Source of the DNA: Botryllus schlosseri
Taxonomy: Eukaryota; Chordata; Ascidiacea; Stolidobranchia; Styelidae
Assembly (NCBI GenBank): GCA_000444245.1
Contig: ATSW01004570.1
Coordinates: 1-20,639, forward strand
Direction of reading: 5' to 3'
DNA: 20,639 nucleotides
Shown one piece after another: positions 9,276 through 17,858 of this stretch; position 1 is the first letter of the stretch; each line of letters opens with the position of its first letter. The notes under the pieces are model-generated. The model saw only the letters and a list, made by a program, of their open reading frames with translations. It was not told the origin of the DNA and searched no databases. A program made the translations under genes and the position numbers.

Positions 9276-9644
9276 TAGGGTTACCATACGTTCTACTTTA
9301 GGAGGTTTTGTCCTCCTTTTTCGGGTTTTTGAAAATGCCCCCCGACAACGCCTAAATGTCCTCTTTTTTGGCAATTCGTCCTCCTTTAGTGAGAATTGTC
9401 ATAAATGACGCTAAATATAGCGAATCCGTGGTTCGAAAGAAAGTGACGACCTAGTCAACGAACGAAGTATGTGAAAGAAAAGCTGTATTTTGGGAGTTGA
9501 GCCGGAAAGTTTACCTTTTTATAGTCAACCAACCACAAAGTCAGGAAAAATTTGTCATTTCTTCCGAATTTTTCTCCACAATTCTGAGTCTGAACATTTT
9601 GAAAAAGCGTCCTCCTATCCAGATTCCATAATACGGATTCCCTA
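9276..9644. mobile_element. MITE of hAT type, 369 bp, perfect 8-bp target duplication
   Basis: Perfect octamers AATCGAAC flank the element at 9268-9275 and 9645-9652. The left end reads TAGGGTTACCATACG. The complement of the right end reads TAGGGAATCCGTAT and then reaches AGGAGGACG, so the terminal repeats are clear but diverged. The interior carries repeated TCCTCCTTT-type words near the left end and GTCCTCCTA near the right. There is no coding capacity. The 8-bp duplication and the TIR place it with hAT-type non-autonomous elements. Confidence 0.8.
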
Positions 9645-9652
9645 AATCGAAC

Positions 9653-10064
9653 CAACAAGGAGGCGACTATAGGTATTTCCATTGTTAAATTCTCTCAAAG
9701 ATTTGGGAATCAATTTGTTCATTCAAATTGCATATTGACGGTCACGAACACACGTTAATTTAATTATGTGTTGATGGCCACATAATTATTGTTCAGCGGC
9801 TGCATGCGACCTTACATCTGCAGGTTGGTCACATCGGGCCTGTCGAAATAGGGGTTAACAAGTCTGCAACGCATGTGAATTCTAAATACTAATCAAGGCT
9901 CAAGGTTACCCTACGACCATCTAGCACAGTGGTTTTCAATGTAGACATCCGAGACTCCCTGGCTACGCCCCAGCAATGATGCGCTATTCATAAGCATCTC
10001 GCAGATGGTACTAATTCAACATTTCTGAGCTGTCGCGGTGGTTTCCACAAGAATAATTATAGAC
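9653..10064. other. Spacer with a solitary hAT-type end at 9927
   Basis: No gene is seen. CACAGTGGTTTTCAATG at about 9925 has the look of a hAT terminus (CAGTGGTTNTCAA), but no matching right end or target duplication is found before the next such end at 10065. Confidence 0.35.
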
Positions 10065-10140
10065 CAGTGGTTCCCAAACGGTGGGGAATTCCCCACTGGT
10101 GGGGAATTTCAGGATTTTTGGTGGGGAATAGACTCACGTT
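10065..10140. mobile_element. Solitary hAT left end
   Basis: CAGTGGTTCCCAAACGG is a textbook hAT terminus of the same type as the element at 3584. It is followed by three copies of GGTGGGGAAT-like words. I found no complementary right end downstream. The preceding octamer TTATAGAC is not repeated later in the window, so the element is truncated or its far end is lost. Confidence 0.5.
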
Positions 10141-10595
10141 TGAAAAAAATCTTTTCAGTAATATAATTCCTTATCAAATGTTTTGAAATGCCGACCGAAT
10201 ATTTTATAGCTCATTTGCAATTCAGCGATTCATATTATCAGAGCCTCCAATTAGCGAGAATCGCCTGGATAGCGAGTAGCCACACGCGATTTCCAGAAAT
10301 GCTTTTATTCATTTGTACACCATCAGCGGTCACGAAACGTAGTGATAGAAAAATTCTGATTCATTGTAATAGATAATGTTGCTGAACATGTATTCAAGGG
10401 AGATCGTGGACTCGCTAATTGATAGCACATCCAGACTCGTTACAAATGAAATCATATATTTGTGTTATTTCAAGTTATTTTAGTATTGTGCGAAAGTGTA
10501 GTTTACGGCGGCTTATATATACATCGCACGCACGAGTTCGTCAACATCAGGACGTTCATCTGGCCCATGTATTATTGAGCATTTACGTATGAAAA
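10141..10595. other. Spacer between the hAT end and the LINE
   Basis: AT-rich, with no supported gene. A 62-codon open frame at 10188-10376 has no recognisable feature. This may be interior sequence of the truncated hAT element that starts at 10065. Confidence 0.35.
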
Positions 10596-13500
10596 TTGAT
10601 GCTACCCCGCAACATTTGGAAATTTTTCTGNAACATTNGATGTTTAGGCCTTTGCTCGCGGCATGTATTATCCCTTGGGATANACATGGCGTTNGCTAGG
10701 GTCTCTTACATTGTGCCTGTAGTCTCTTTACNCGCTCTTTTCCGTTCGTTGCCACCCGGGGANGTCCACAAAGATCTTCCTGGACCTTCCCCAATATTTT
10801 TTCTATTTTTCCCTCTTCCTGAGGTTTTCTCCTTGTTCTGAGCCTCTGCTTTATTGAGTTCATTATCCATCCTTTCCCGGTTGTCTTCCTTTCGTACTTA
10901 ACTCTGTTTCTGGCTCTCCACACGGCTTGTTTGTATGTGGTCAGGAGCACCACGAGTGATGCGTCCTGTTCTTCCGTTAGGGCCTCAGCTGGGTCCATAT
11001 TTATGACTGTGCGCATGTTGTTGGTTGAGATTGATTTCCCGGTTGCTTTTTCCCAAGCTTCCATGGTGGTTTCCCGGGGTTCAGATGTGATTACGCATTG
11101 GATGAAGATGTGGATTATTGTTTCCAAGTGGTTGCCGCACAGTTCACACTCTCTGGAGTCGCTGAGGGCTCTTGCATGGAGGCTTACGTTCGTCTGGGGT
11201 AGTCCGCTCGTGATTGTCCAGTTGAATTCCCTTTGGTCGTATGTAAGGGCTCCGTGCTGTATGTTAGTCCAGTTTGGGCCCTCCATTTCACTCAGTGCTC
11301 TCGCGTTGTTCCTTCTTACAGACTCTTCGTATAGTTACCTGTTTTTTCCCCTTCTGATGTGCTCCTTCCCGAACTTCAGCTCTTTTATGGTTTTGTTAAC
11401 TTCGACCCAATGGGCGAGCGGCTGCTGGAAGGCGTGGGGTTTCGAGTTGTCTATCGAAGTGCTTGTGAGCCATTTTAGCGTTAAGGCGAGTTGGTGCTCC
11501 AGACTCGCGTTCCACTCTGTGCTGTTTCTTTCTTCGATGTTCCGTAGGTATTGAACTGCCGGCTTTATGGAGATCGTATCGGTTATCGTGGGGATATCCA
11601 AAAGCCCTCTACCTCCTGATTCTTTTCTTTGTATAATTTTTTCGTAATCCGGTTTCGTTGTTTTTCCAAATAGGAGGTCTGTGATGGCCATTTTCAGTTC
11701 GCTCCTTGTGCTTTTTGGCATTCTCGTCAGGGCTGCTGCGTATGTGAAGATGNGTAAAATGTTTGTAGTGATGAGGGTTTGCCTCTTCCACCGTCCTAAT
11801 TTTAGGTTTTTTATTTCGCCCATTAGATTCTTGGCTTTGGCAATGAGCTCATCCCATGTCTTGTGGGCATTTGGTTGGTCCCTGTGTATGGCGTGTCCTA
11901 GGACTTCCATTTTTTCCACCCATTTCAATCCTGTGTTGATGGCTTGTGGTGTTTCTTGGTGATAGTTTACACCTTTGGTCCTTTTTTTGTTGAGTTTGAG
12001 GGAGCTGGCCTTTTCAAAATCTTGTATTATTTCCAGGGCTTCGTTTACGTCCGCCTGATGCGCAAGTGTTATGTTGACGTCGTCAGCGTACGAAGGCGTG
12101 ACGAGAAGTTCCTTCATGCCTGGGATTTTGAATCCATCGAGTTCATGGTTCAGTTTTTGAGGAGGGGGTCGATTGCCATTGCCATGGAGATAGGATCCTA
12201 CTGTTTGATTCCTCTGCTAAGCTGTATGCTCTTTCCTAGCTTCCCTCCTATCGAGATATGAACTCTTCTCTGATCGTAGATTTCTTTGAGGAAGTTTCGA
12301 AAGTTTTTTCCAAAGCCTGAGTTTTTGAGTACCAGTTGCAAGAAGCTGTGATCAATGCCTTTTCAAAGTCGGTAGAGACGATTGCTCCTTTTCTGATATT
12401 TCTCATTTCGGATGAGATCTCTCTTAGCAGGAGGTTTATCTGTCCTATATTGTTTGGTGGGTTGACATGTTGATGTTTGTGTGATATGTCAGGGAGAACT
12501 CTTTTTAGTCTGTTCGTAAGAATGGTGGACAAGATTTTGTAGTCCGCATTGAGAAGGCTGATGGGCCTATAGTTTCTGATATCGTCTCTGTCCCCTCTCT
12601 TGTATATTATCTTCAGGATTCCTCTTGCGAGGTTCTCGGAGATGTTATTTTCTGTGAAGAGTTCGTTGTAAACCTCCAGTAGGCTGTTCACCAATGTGTC
12701 TATATTCAGGAGGTAGAACTCTGCGCTTAGCCCATCCTCCCCTGGTGTTTTGTTTTTCTTTTGTTGTAGTATGGCCCTTTTCAGCTCGTCCTTTTGTATT
12801 TTGCCATCTATTGCTTTGCTTTGTTCTGTGGTAAGCGTATCTTCTTGATAGCTCAAGAAATGTTCTGCCATGTCCCTGTTGATTGGCCTTCTGGCGTACA
12901 GGCCTTCGTAATAATTCGTGGCTATTTGACTGATTTCCCTCTCGTTTGAGGTGGTTATGCCTGACGGGGCCTTTAGTTGGTGTATAGTGGCCATCTCTCT
13001 TCTTTTTTTAATTTTTTTACATAACATGTATGGGTTGTTGTCCAGAAGCGCTTCCTCCTCAATTTTTGCTTCTTTTTTTAAAAACTTTTGCAGCTCCTCT
13101 GCTTTTAACCTCCAGATGTTTTTTTTTATCTGTTTATATGTTGTGTTGGGAAGGTTGTGTAACGTCACATCCTTTCTCGCTTTTTGTAGGATTTGTTCTT
13201 GTCTTTCTATTTCCCTTCTCTTCTCCCTCTTCTCCCTCGAGGATTTTTTTATGTATTTTTTTGCGAGTTTTTTTATTCTGTTTTTGATTGATTACCACCA
13301 TTCTACCCTGTCTTGGTAGATGAGTGGGTATAGTGTTTCCTATTTTTTCCATTTGTTGTCCAGTTCTTCCTGGAAGTCCTCCCTGGAAGTCCTCCCTATA
13401 GTAGGTCCGGACATTGTTTTTCCATATTGTGTCTACCTTCCTCGCTTGCTTGTTTAAGCGAATCGTCGCTAAGACAGCATCGTGGTCCGATATTGCGCAT

Positions 13501-13945
13501 GGGACGTGTTTACAGTCAATTGTTTTTAAGCGGGCGGGTACGTATATCCTGTCAAGCCTCGATTTGCCGCTGTTGTAAAAGTGGGTGAATTCTTTTTTGT
13601 CCCCATTTGCCTCCCTGAATGTATCCTTAACCCCCATTGTTTGAATCACTGCTCTAAGATATCGAGAGAGTTCCCTCTCTCTCGGGTTTATCGGTTCCCT
13701 ATCGATTTCATGGTCTTCAATAGCATTGAAGTCTGGGGGGTTGTTCTAGACTTCGCGCCGCCAATAGCCGCATTTGTTTTTTCTTTTGGGTATATGTATT
13801 CGCGCCGTAATAATTGCTGATTTCTAGGTAGTTATTACCAAAGTGTATACCGACCTTGAGTATTCTTCCATCGGGAATAATCCACAGGAACGAGAAAGCA
13901 TAATTTGGCGCCGGAAAGCGCCGATATAGTCTGATTTGCACCCTA
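10596..13945 (-). mobile_element. LINE (APE-type, L1/Tx1-like), 5'-truncated
   Basis: A non-LTR retrotransposon lies on the minus strand, with its 5' side on the right. Part of an apurinic-type endonuclease, a reverse transcriptase and a C-terminal zinc motif are recognisable in that order. The N-terminal half of the endonuclease is absent, and the similarity stops at about 13940, so it is 5'-truncated as usual for LINEs. The coding part ends at 10696. N bases at 10631 and 10638 suggest that repeat sequence extends into a short 3' UTR. I see no poly(A) tail or target duplication, so both outer edges are approximate. The C-terminal Cys-His finger after the RT and the APE endonuclease suggest the L1/Tx1 group, with moderate certainty. 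Confidence 0.8.
10696..13941 (-). pseudogene. LINE ORF2: endonuclease, reverse transcriptase, zinc motif
   Basis: The product would nick target DNA and copy the element's RNA into it. Right to left: an endonuclease strand GRILKVGIHFGNNYLEISNYYGA (about 13915-13785), DFNAIEDHEID (about 13735-13700), SRLDRIYVP (about 13565-13540) and SDHDAV (about 13490). Next come RT motifs NKTPGEDGLSAEFYL (about 12755-12710), NYRPISLLNADYKI (about 12575-12535), a DFEKA block (about 12370), and the catalytic YADD at 12079-12090. A C-x2-C-x6-H-x4-C-type zinc motif (CELCGNHLETIIHIFIQC) spans about 11093-11148. The frame is broken in a C/G run near 13737, at a 13-bp tandem duplication near 13370-13395, near 12345 and between 12210 and 12120. 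A stop stands at about 12200 in place of the Gly before DP, and another TAA at 11335-11337 is followed by the same frame. It is a dead copy. Confidence 0.85.
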
Positions 13946-14660
13946 TGCTTTCATAAAAATCTTTTTAAATTCGAATGCCGACATGTAAATAAGCCACACA
14001 ATGACAAAGAGCAACTGAGAAACGACATTTGAGCGTGCGACTCTTGAGTGTCTTGCTTTATAACCTCAAAGTCAACCCTAACCCAAACCCTATATACCAG
14101 AAACCTATACCCAGCACCGTAACTGCCGCACCCCAAACGCCCCAATTGGGGGGGGGGCGAGCTCGAAGGGGGCCCAAAATTATTTCGTGAATTAGCATAA
14201 ATCATGGAGTATTTTTTTGAAAATTTATGCAATTTAAGTAGGGGTTTTTCTATATTATTGGGTATTGGGCCATTACCGCGCCACGACCCACCATGACATA
14301 CAATCAAGTTTTAGGCCATATAACATGCGACTCCAAGAAGTGTGCCAGAACGATCGGCAGCGAGAAAAGCTTGGCCGAAAAGGTCTATGCCCTTATGCAG
14401 ACCGAAGGCTATACAAAATGCATATAGGTTTAATTGTCCATAGGCGCCTAGATGACTGGCGCCGAATGTTCCTGTCTTTGCAGTCTGAACCTCACAAGAC
14501 AAATACCATCCAGCTGGGAAGTATTTTTTGTGCCAGTGAAGAAATACCAATTTGAAATCGTGTGCGTCTCTTAGTTTAGAAGCCTATTTGGGCGATTCTA
14601 TATTTTTTGATATAGCAGACTGGAAGTCACGAAATAACATCATGTAACGAAGTCATATCA
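13946..14660. other. Non-coding stretch with G- and C-runs
   Basis: No gene is supported. A CCCTAACCCAAACCC string stands at 14077-14091, and a run of ten G at about 14149-14158 is followed by GGGGGCCC at 14168-14175. This low-complexity patch looks like part of a dispersed repeat. Open frames at 13951-14307 and 14311-14550 (minus) contain such runs and no domain. Confidence 0.4.
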
Positions 14661-14672
14661 ACAAGTCCGCCC

Positions 14673-14856
14673 GCCCGAAGATGTTTAATCATTATTTACG
14701 GGCCCTCCCGTTTTTAAGACACTTCACTCAGCTTTACCGGTAAATCCAATTACGTGAGTAGAGAGGACAATAAATTGATAGCATAATATATATGCAATAG
14801 CCGATCTGATTGACCGATTTTATCCTCAATTATCGAAAATTTTCGCGCTTTGCGCT
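14673..14856. repeat. Unknown repeat, copy A
   Basis: This segment starts GCCCGAAGATGTTTAAT and ends in TTTCGCGCTTTGCGCT. It aligns along its whole length with 15005-15188 at about three quarters identity, with shared blocks such as CGAAGATGTTTAAT, TATATGCAAT and TGACCGAT. Both copies point the same way, 332 bp apart. There is no coding capacity and no known family that I recognise. Confidence 0.65.
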
Positions 14857-14926
14857 AACTCACAACACTGTAGCCTACAGATAATTCCGTGACAAACGCG
14901 AACAACGTGATGGGGGAAATCGTTTT

Positions 14927-15188
14927 ATCACCCTATGAGAACCCAAGACCCACACGTTTTTGGGGGCCCGACGAGGTGCAGTTTCGTTCCTGCCAACGGG
15001 TATACGCCCGAAGATGTTTAATTATTATTGAGCGGTCCTACCTTTTCAAACACACCTCAATCAGCTCTACCGGCAAATCTGGTTCCGTGAGCAGAGAGAA
15101 GATAAAAATTGATAACAATATATGCAATCCCCCACCTTACTGACCGATGAAATCATGAATTCTGGAAATATTCCGCGCCTCGCGCGCT
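14927..15188. repeat. Unknown repeat, copy B (longest)
   Basis: The most complete copy. Its first part (about 14929-15004: CACCCTATGAG, CCCAAGACC, GTTTTTGGGGGC, GACGAGGTGCAG) matches 15302-15376. Its second part (15005-15188) matches copy A. It therefore links the A and C segments into one unit of at least 260 bp. The end CGCGCCTCGCGCGCT is CG-rich, like the end of copy A. Confidence 0.6.
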
Positions 15189-15271
15189 TAGGCGGCAAAA
15201 GACGGTTCACTCAACAAGCTCCCAACTAACATGATGAATAGTGGTAAACAGTGTATTGCCGGAGGGGGGTG

Positions 15272-15290
15272 TGGGGGGCGAAGCCCCCCA
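15272..15290. repeat. GC-rich hairpin, 8-bp perfect stem
   Basis: TGGGGGGC, loop GAA, GCCCCCCA. The stem is perfect and the loop is three bases. It sits at the start of repeat copy C and could be part of that repeat's terminus. Nothing suggests a terminator function here, since no transcript is known to end nearby. Confidence 0.6.
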
Positions 15291-15299
15291 GAAGTTAGG

Positions 15300-15376
15300 T
15301 CTATAACCCTATGGGGGGCCCAAGACCAAAGTTTTTTGGGGGGGGCTGACGAAGTACTGTTACGGCCCTGCCTATA
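15300..15376. repeat. Unknown repeat, copy C (first part only)
   Basis: TAACCCTATGGGGGGCCCAAGACC, then GTTTTTTGGGG, GACGAAGTACTG and CCTGCCTATACCCC. These match the first part of copy B in the same order and orientation. The second part of the unit is missing, and the sequence diverges after about 15376. Confidence 0.55.
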
Positions 15377-15611
15377 CCCCATGCATTGACACACATGCTG
15401 AAGTGTCGCGTGCCCATTTGTGATCAAACGGACTAATACACAGATTTTCAACCATATATTTTTGGTGAAAAAACATTGAAGCAATAATATATAATCAAAA
15501 CACGGATGTTGGTGAGTTTTTCTTCTTGGTCTTTAATTGTTCATCAATAAACACCACGTTCCGGGCACTGCATGTTCCGAGCAAATTGCAAAGCTATGGC
15601 ACCGACACGTA
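15377..15611 (-). other. 3' flank of gene 2, with a weak poly(A) signal candidate
   Basis: On the minus strand an ATTAAA (plus-strand TTTAAT at 15532-15537) lies about 75 bases after the stop of the gene at 15612-16187, a plausible variant polyadenylation signal. There is no AATAAA on that strand nearby. No further gene is seen. Confidence 0.35.
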
Positions 15612-16187
15612 TTACTGAGGGAGGTTAATAGCGTTTAGCGATCTATTTTCGATACTTTGGTCGGAGCAAGCACCGTTACAACAGAGTGCGGCGTGTGCAA
15701 TGCCCACGAACACGAGAGCGGAATTCAGCACTGCCATCCCTGCGTGGATTGCCACTGGAACTGATGAGATTTCTGCATATTGGGATGCTTTTACAGCAGA
15801 CAGTACGAGTGCAGTAAACGCCACAATGGAACTAAGGATGGCCATTATCATATTGAAGATATGGGCGGATTTGCTTGGGAAGGATTTCAAACGAAAACCG
15901 AAAAATCCCGTTTTGATAGCGAATAATCCACACCAAATAAAAGGGGTATCGGTAAACAAGTCTACATTAGCTGATATGTTTGTGCTATCGCCGCCACTCT
16001 GGATGTAATTCTCGATCTCCCTTGGGATAATCATTACCGTGACAACCCCAACGCCAATCACCAACCATCCAAGTAGTTGTTCGGCTATTCCCACTTTACG
16101 AACTTTGGTCGTGCGTTCGACAATGGCAACTCTGACGACTAGGACTTGTCTTTGTATTTGCCCGTTATATTGTGCCCGTTCCTGCAT
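15612..16187 (-). CDS. Four-transmembrane protein, MS4A/CD20-like (gene 2)
   Basis: A 191-residue paralogue of the protein at 6995-7582. Four hydrophobic segments lie at about residues 34-54, 80-98, 109-132 and 141-167. Both proteins share TPFIWCG, RLKS-x-P, HAGMAVLNSAL, GIAHA and GACSDQ. About 61 of 97 residues from TPFIWCG to GACSDQ are identical, while the N-terminus and the loop between helices 1 and 2 differ strongly. That loop carries a possible N-glycosylation sequon (NIS, residues 70-72). The tail lacks the Pro-rich end of gene 1. I chose Met at 16187, seven codons inside the longest frame, because the match to the paralogue and the GA after the splice acceptor both point there. The reading frame is intact and without introns. 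The pair is tail to tail with about 8 kb of transposon-filled DNA between. The function is unknown, and the MS4A-like family call is moderate. Confidence 0.8.
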   Translation of the reverse strand: MQERAQYNGQIQRQVLVVRVAIVERTTKVRKVGIAEQLLGWLVIGVGVVTVMIIPREIENYIQSGGDSTNISANVDLFTDTPFIWCGLFAIKTGFFGFRLKSFPSKSAHIFNMIMAILSSIVAFTALVLSAVKASQYAEISSVPVAIHAGMAVLNSALVFVGIAHAALCCNGACSDQSIENRSLNAINLPQ

Positions 16188-16206
16188 TCCTGGAGTAGGA
16201 GATAAC
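16188..16206 (-). promoter_or_regulatory. Candidate splice acceptor just before the gene 2 start codon
   Basis: On the minus strand a pyrimidine-rich run TTATCTCCTACTCCAG ends at 16190, followed by GA and the ATG at 16187. It mirrors the sequence before gene 1 (CCTATAGTCCAG, GA, ATG). This is the better of the two acceptors by pyrimidine content. Confidence 0.55.
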
Positions 16207-16208
16207 AA

Positions 16209-17194
16209 TGATACAAATATCTAGATCGCGTATAATTTGCTATCTCGTATTGACCTGTAAAAACGACGAACCTACAAGTTACGACTCCATTTACGATAAA
16301 TTGTGTTTTAGAACCAATCTAAAGTTACTGGCACCCGTGGTATTCGGACAGGATGGCGACAGCTTTGTATACCCGTTTCAACAATAGTATGTTGCATCCT
16401 CGTATTCGTCACTCATTGTTGCATGAACAGTTGAGCATCCTGCAATTATGGCATGTACAACAACAAATATAACTTGAATTGAGAACTGCTTTTATTCAAA
16501 CAGTAGCGCGTTCACGACCTTCGTAACCTATGTACGAATCGATGGTGAGGTAATTTCCTGAAAAGTCATTATATGACAGCACCTGAGTCAAATAAATACC
16601 GGTACCGGAGTCATAAAATATACATCCCGACGATTTCAAACAACTTACTTGCATAGCGTACCTGCTGCCTTTTCATCTTTATGGATGAGGTTCCTTTCTT
16701 CTGATTCGTCTTGTGGGCGGGATCGAGTTTAAAAGTGGAGCTGGATGTGGATTTAACATAAATAGGATTTAATAAAAGTGCCTGATTTAATCATTCTGTT
16801 TATTTTCGCATAACTAATCGAGGAACTTGTCTTGGTTTCATCTCTATGACCCCAATCATCTCTCCGTTGCGTGAACTCTAAATCCTGTCGGTAATATTCA
16901 CAATGCACATGCACAGATATGTTTATTTTCAATCAGTTCAGATTATTTCAGAGATTAATCGCCACCATGACAAAAACAAAACAAGCTCACCAGCGCCTGC
17001 GCCTATCTGAATGTATGTATGTTTCGGGTGCTTTTCGCAAAGGAAGGCCTTTTGTACCATACCATGTTTATTCACGAAACTATATGCCCTTAGTGAGCAA
17101 CATAACAAAGTCTGCCTTCTGAATAATATCACCGGATGCGGCATGGATAACGCCAACCGCGCTCGAAATCGATTTCACCCGCATCGCTTTCACC
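16209..17194. other. Upstream region of gene 2 and spacer
   Basis: The promoter and 5' exon of the minus-strand gene probably lie here, but I cannot place them. A 51-codon frame at 16967-17122 (plus strand) starts in a strong Kozak context, GCCACCATGA, and encodes a basic peptide (MTKTKQAHQRLRLSE...) without a recognisable domain. I would not call it a gene on that alone. No bounded repeats are seen. Confidence 0.4.
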
Positions 17195-17415
17195 CTTTGA
17201 GTTGAGTTCTAATCTAAACTGGATACCCGACACTCCGGGTCATCCTGGAGTCACAAGCCTGCATCATTTCATTCCAGTGTATGGATCAAGTCACTACCTC
17301 CAAGTTACAATTCATCTCGAGTCATCGGACATTTTGACTCGGATCAAGTCAAGTCAATGAATTTTCGAAGCTGGCTCGAGTTAAGTCAAGTTGGGTTTTC
17401 TTGTCAACTGCACTT
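17195..17415. repeat. Degenerate CAAGTC/GAGTC-rich repeat
   Basis: Words such as GGATCAAGTC, TCGAGTCATC, GACTCGGATCAAGTCAAGTC and GAGTTAAGTCAAG recur here with irregular spacing. This pattern is typical of the sub-terminal arrays of some MITEs or of a decayed minisatellite. No inverted ends or target duplication were found. Confidence 0.45.
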
Positions 17416-17858
17416 CGCCAGCGGTTAGTTAGAAATATACAAATTGATTTCCAATTTAATGTGAATCCGGTCGAATATAGAGTTAAATAGGTAAAAAGTA
17501 CTCGTATCGCTCACGCATACGTCAAACTGTTGAGTTACGCTAGTAACGGTATAGGCCCAGTCTGTATTTATCAGCCGAAATACATAATCTCGAAAATAAG
17601 AAAAAAATCAAATAAAACAATATAGCCTACACTAGCCTACCTAGTAGTCACTTACACATCCATAATGTACAATACCTGCTCCTGTTGATGATGAGTAATA
17701 TAAACGTAAAAACCAGGCCTGGGCAAAGTGCGGCCCGCGGGCCAAATGCGGCCCGCGAAGCCATTCTGTGCGGCCCGCGAAAGGTTGCTTGGAATTCATA
17801 ACATAAAACCTGCTTTTTGAATGTTGACGCGTGGACCAAAACCATAGGCTGTATCAAC

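Noticed and set aside
10931-11554. 207-codon open frame on the plus strand
   Set aside because: It lies antisense to the LINE zinc motif and RT tail. The minus-strand reading explains the sequence and shows recognisable motifs.
12951-13319. 122-codon and 85-codon hydrophobic frames on the plus strand
   Set aside because: They are antisense to the Lys/Glu-rich linker of the LINE ORF2. Reading AAA/AAG/GAA codons backwards gives Phe, Leu and Ser, which only imitates a membrane protein.
14077-14091. CCCTAACCCAAACCC, telomere-like string
   Set aside because: Barely two imperfect units of the TTAGGG complement. Too short to call an interstitial telomere.
15700-16224. Plus-strand open frames opposite gene 2
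   Set aside because: Antisense to the conserved minus-strand gene, with no domain of their own.
17195-17415. Possible CRISPR-like array
   Set aside because: The repeated words are short, irregularly spaced and degenerate, and the window is eukaryotic.
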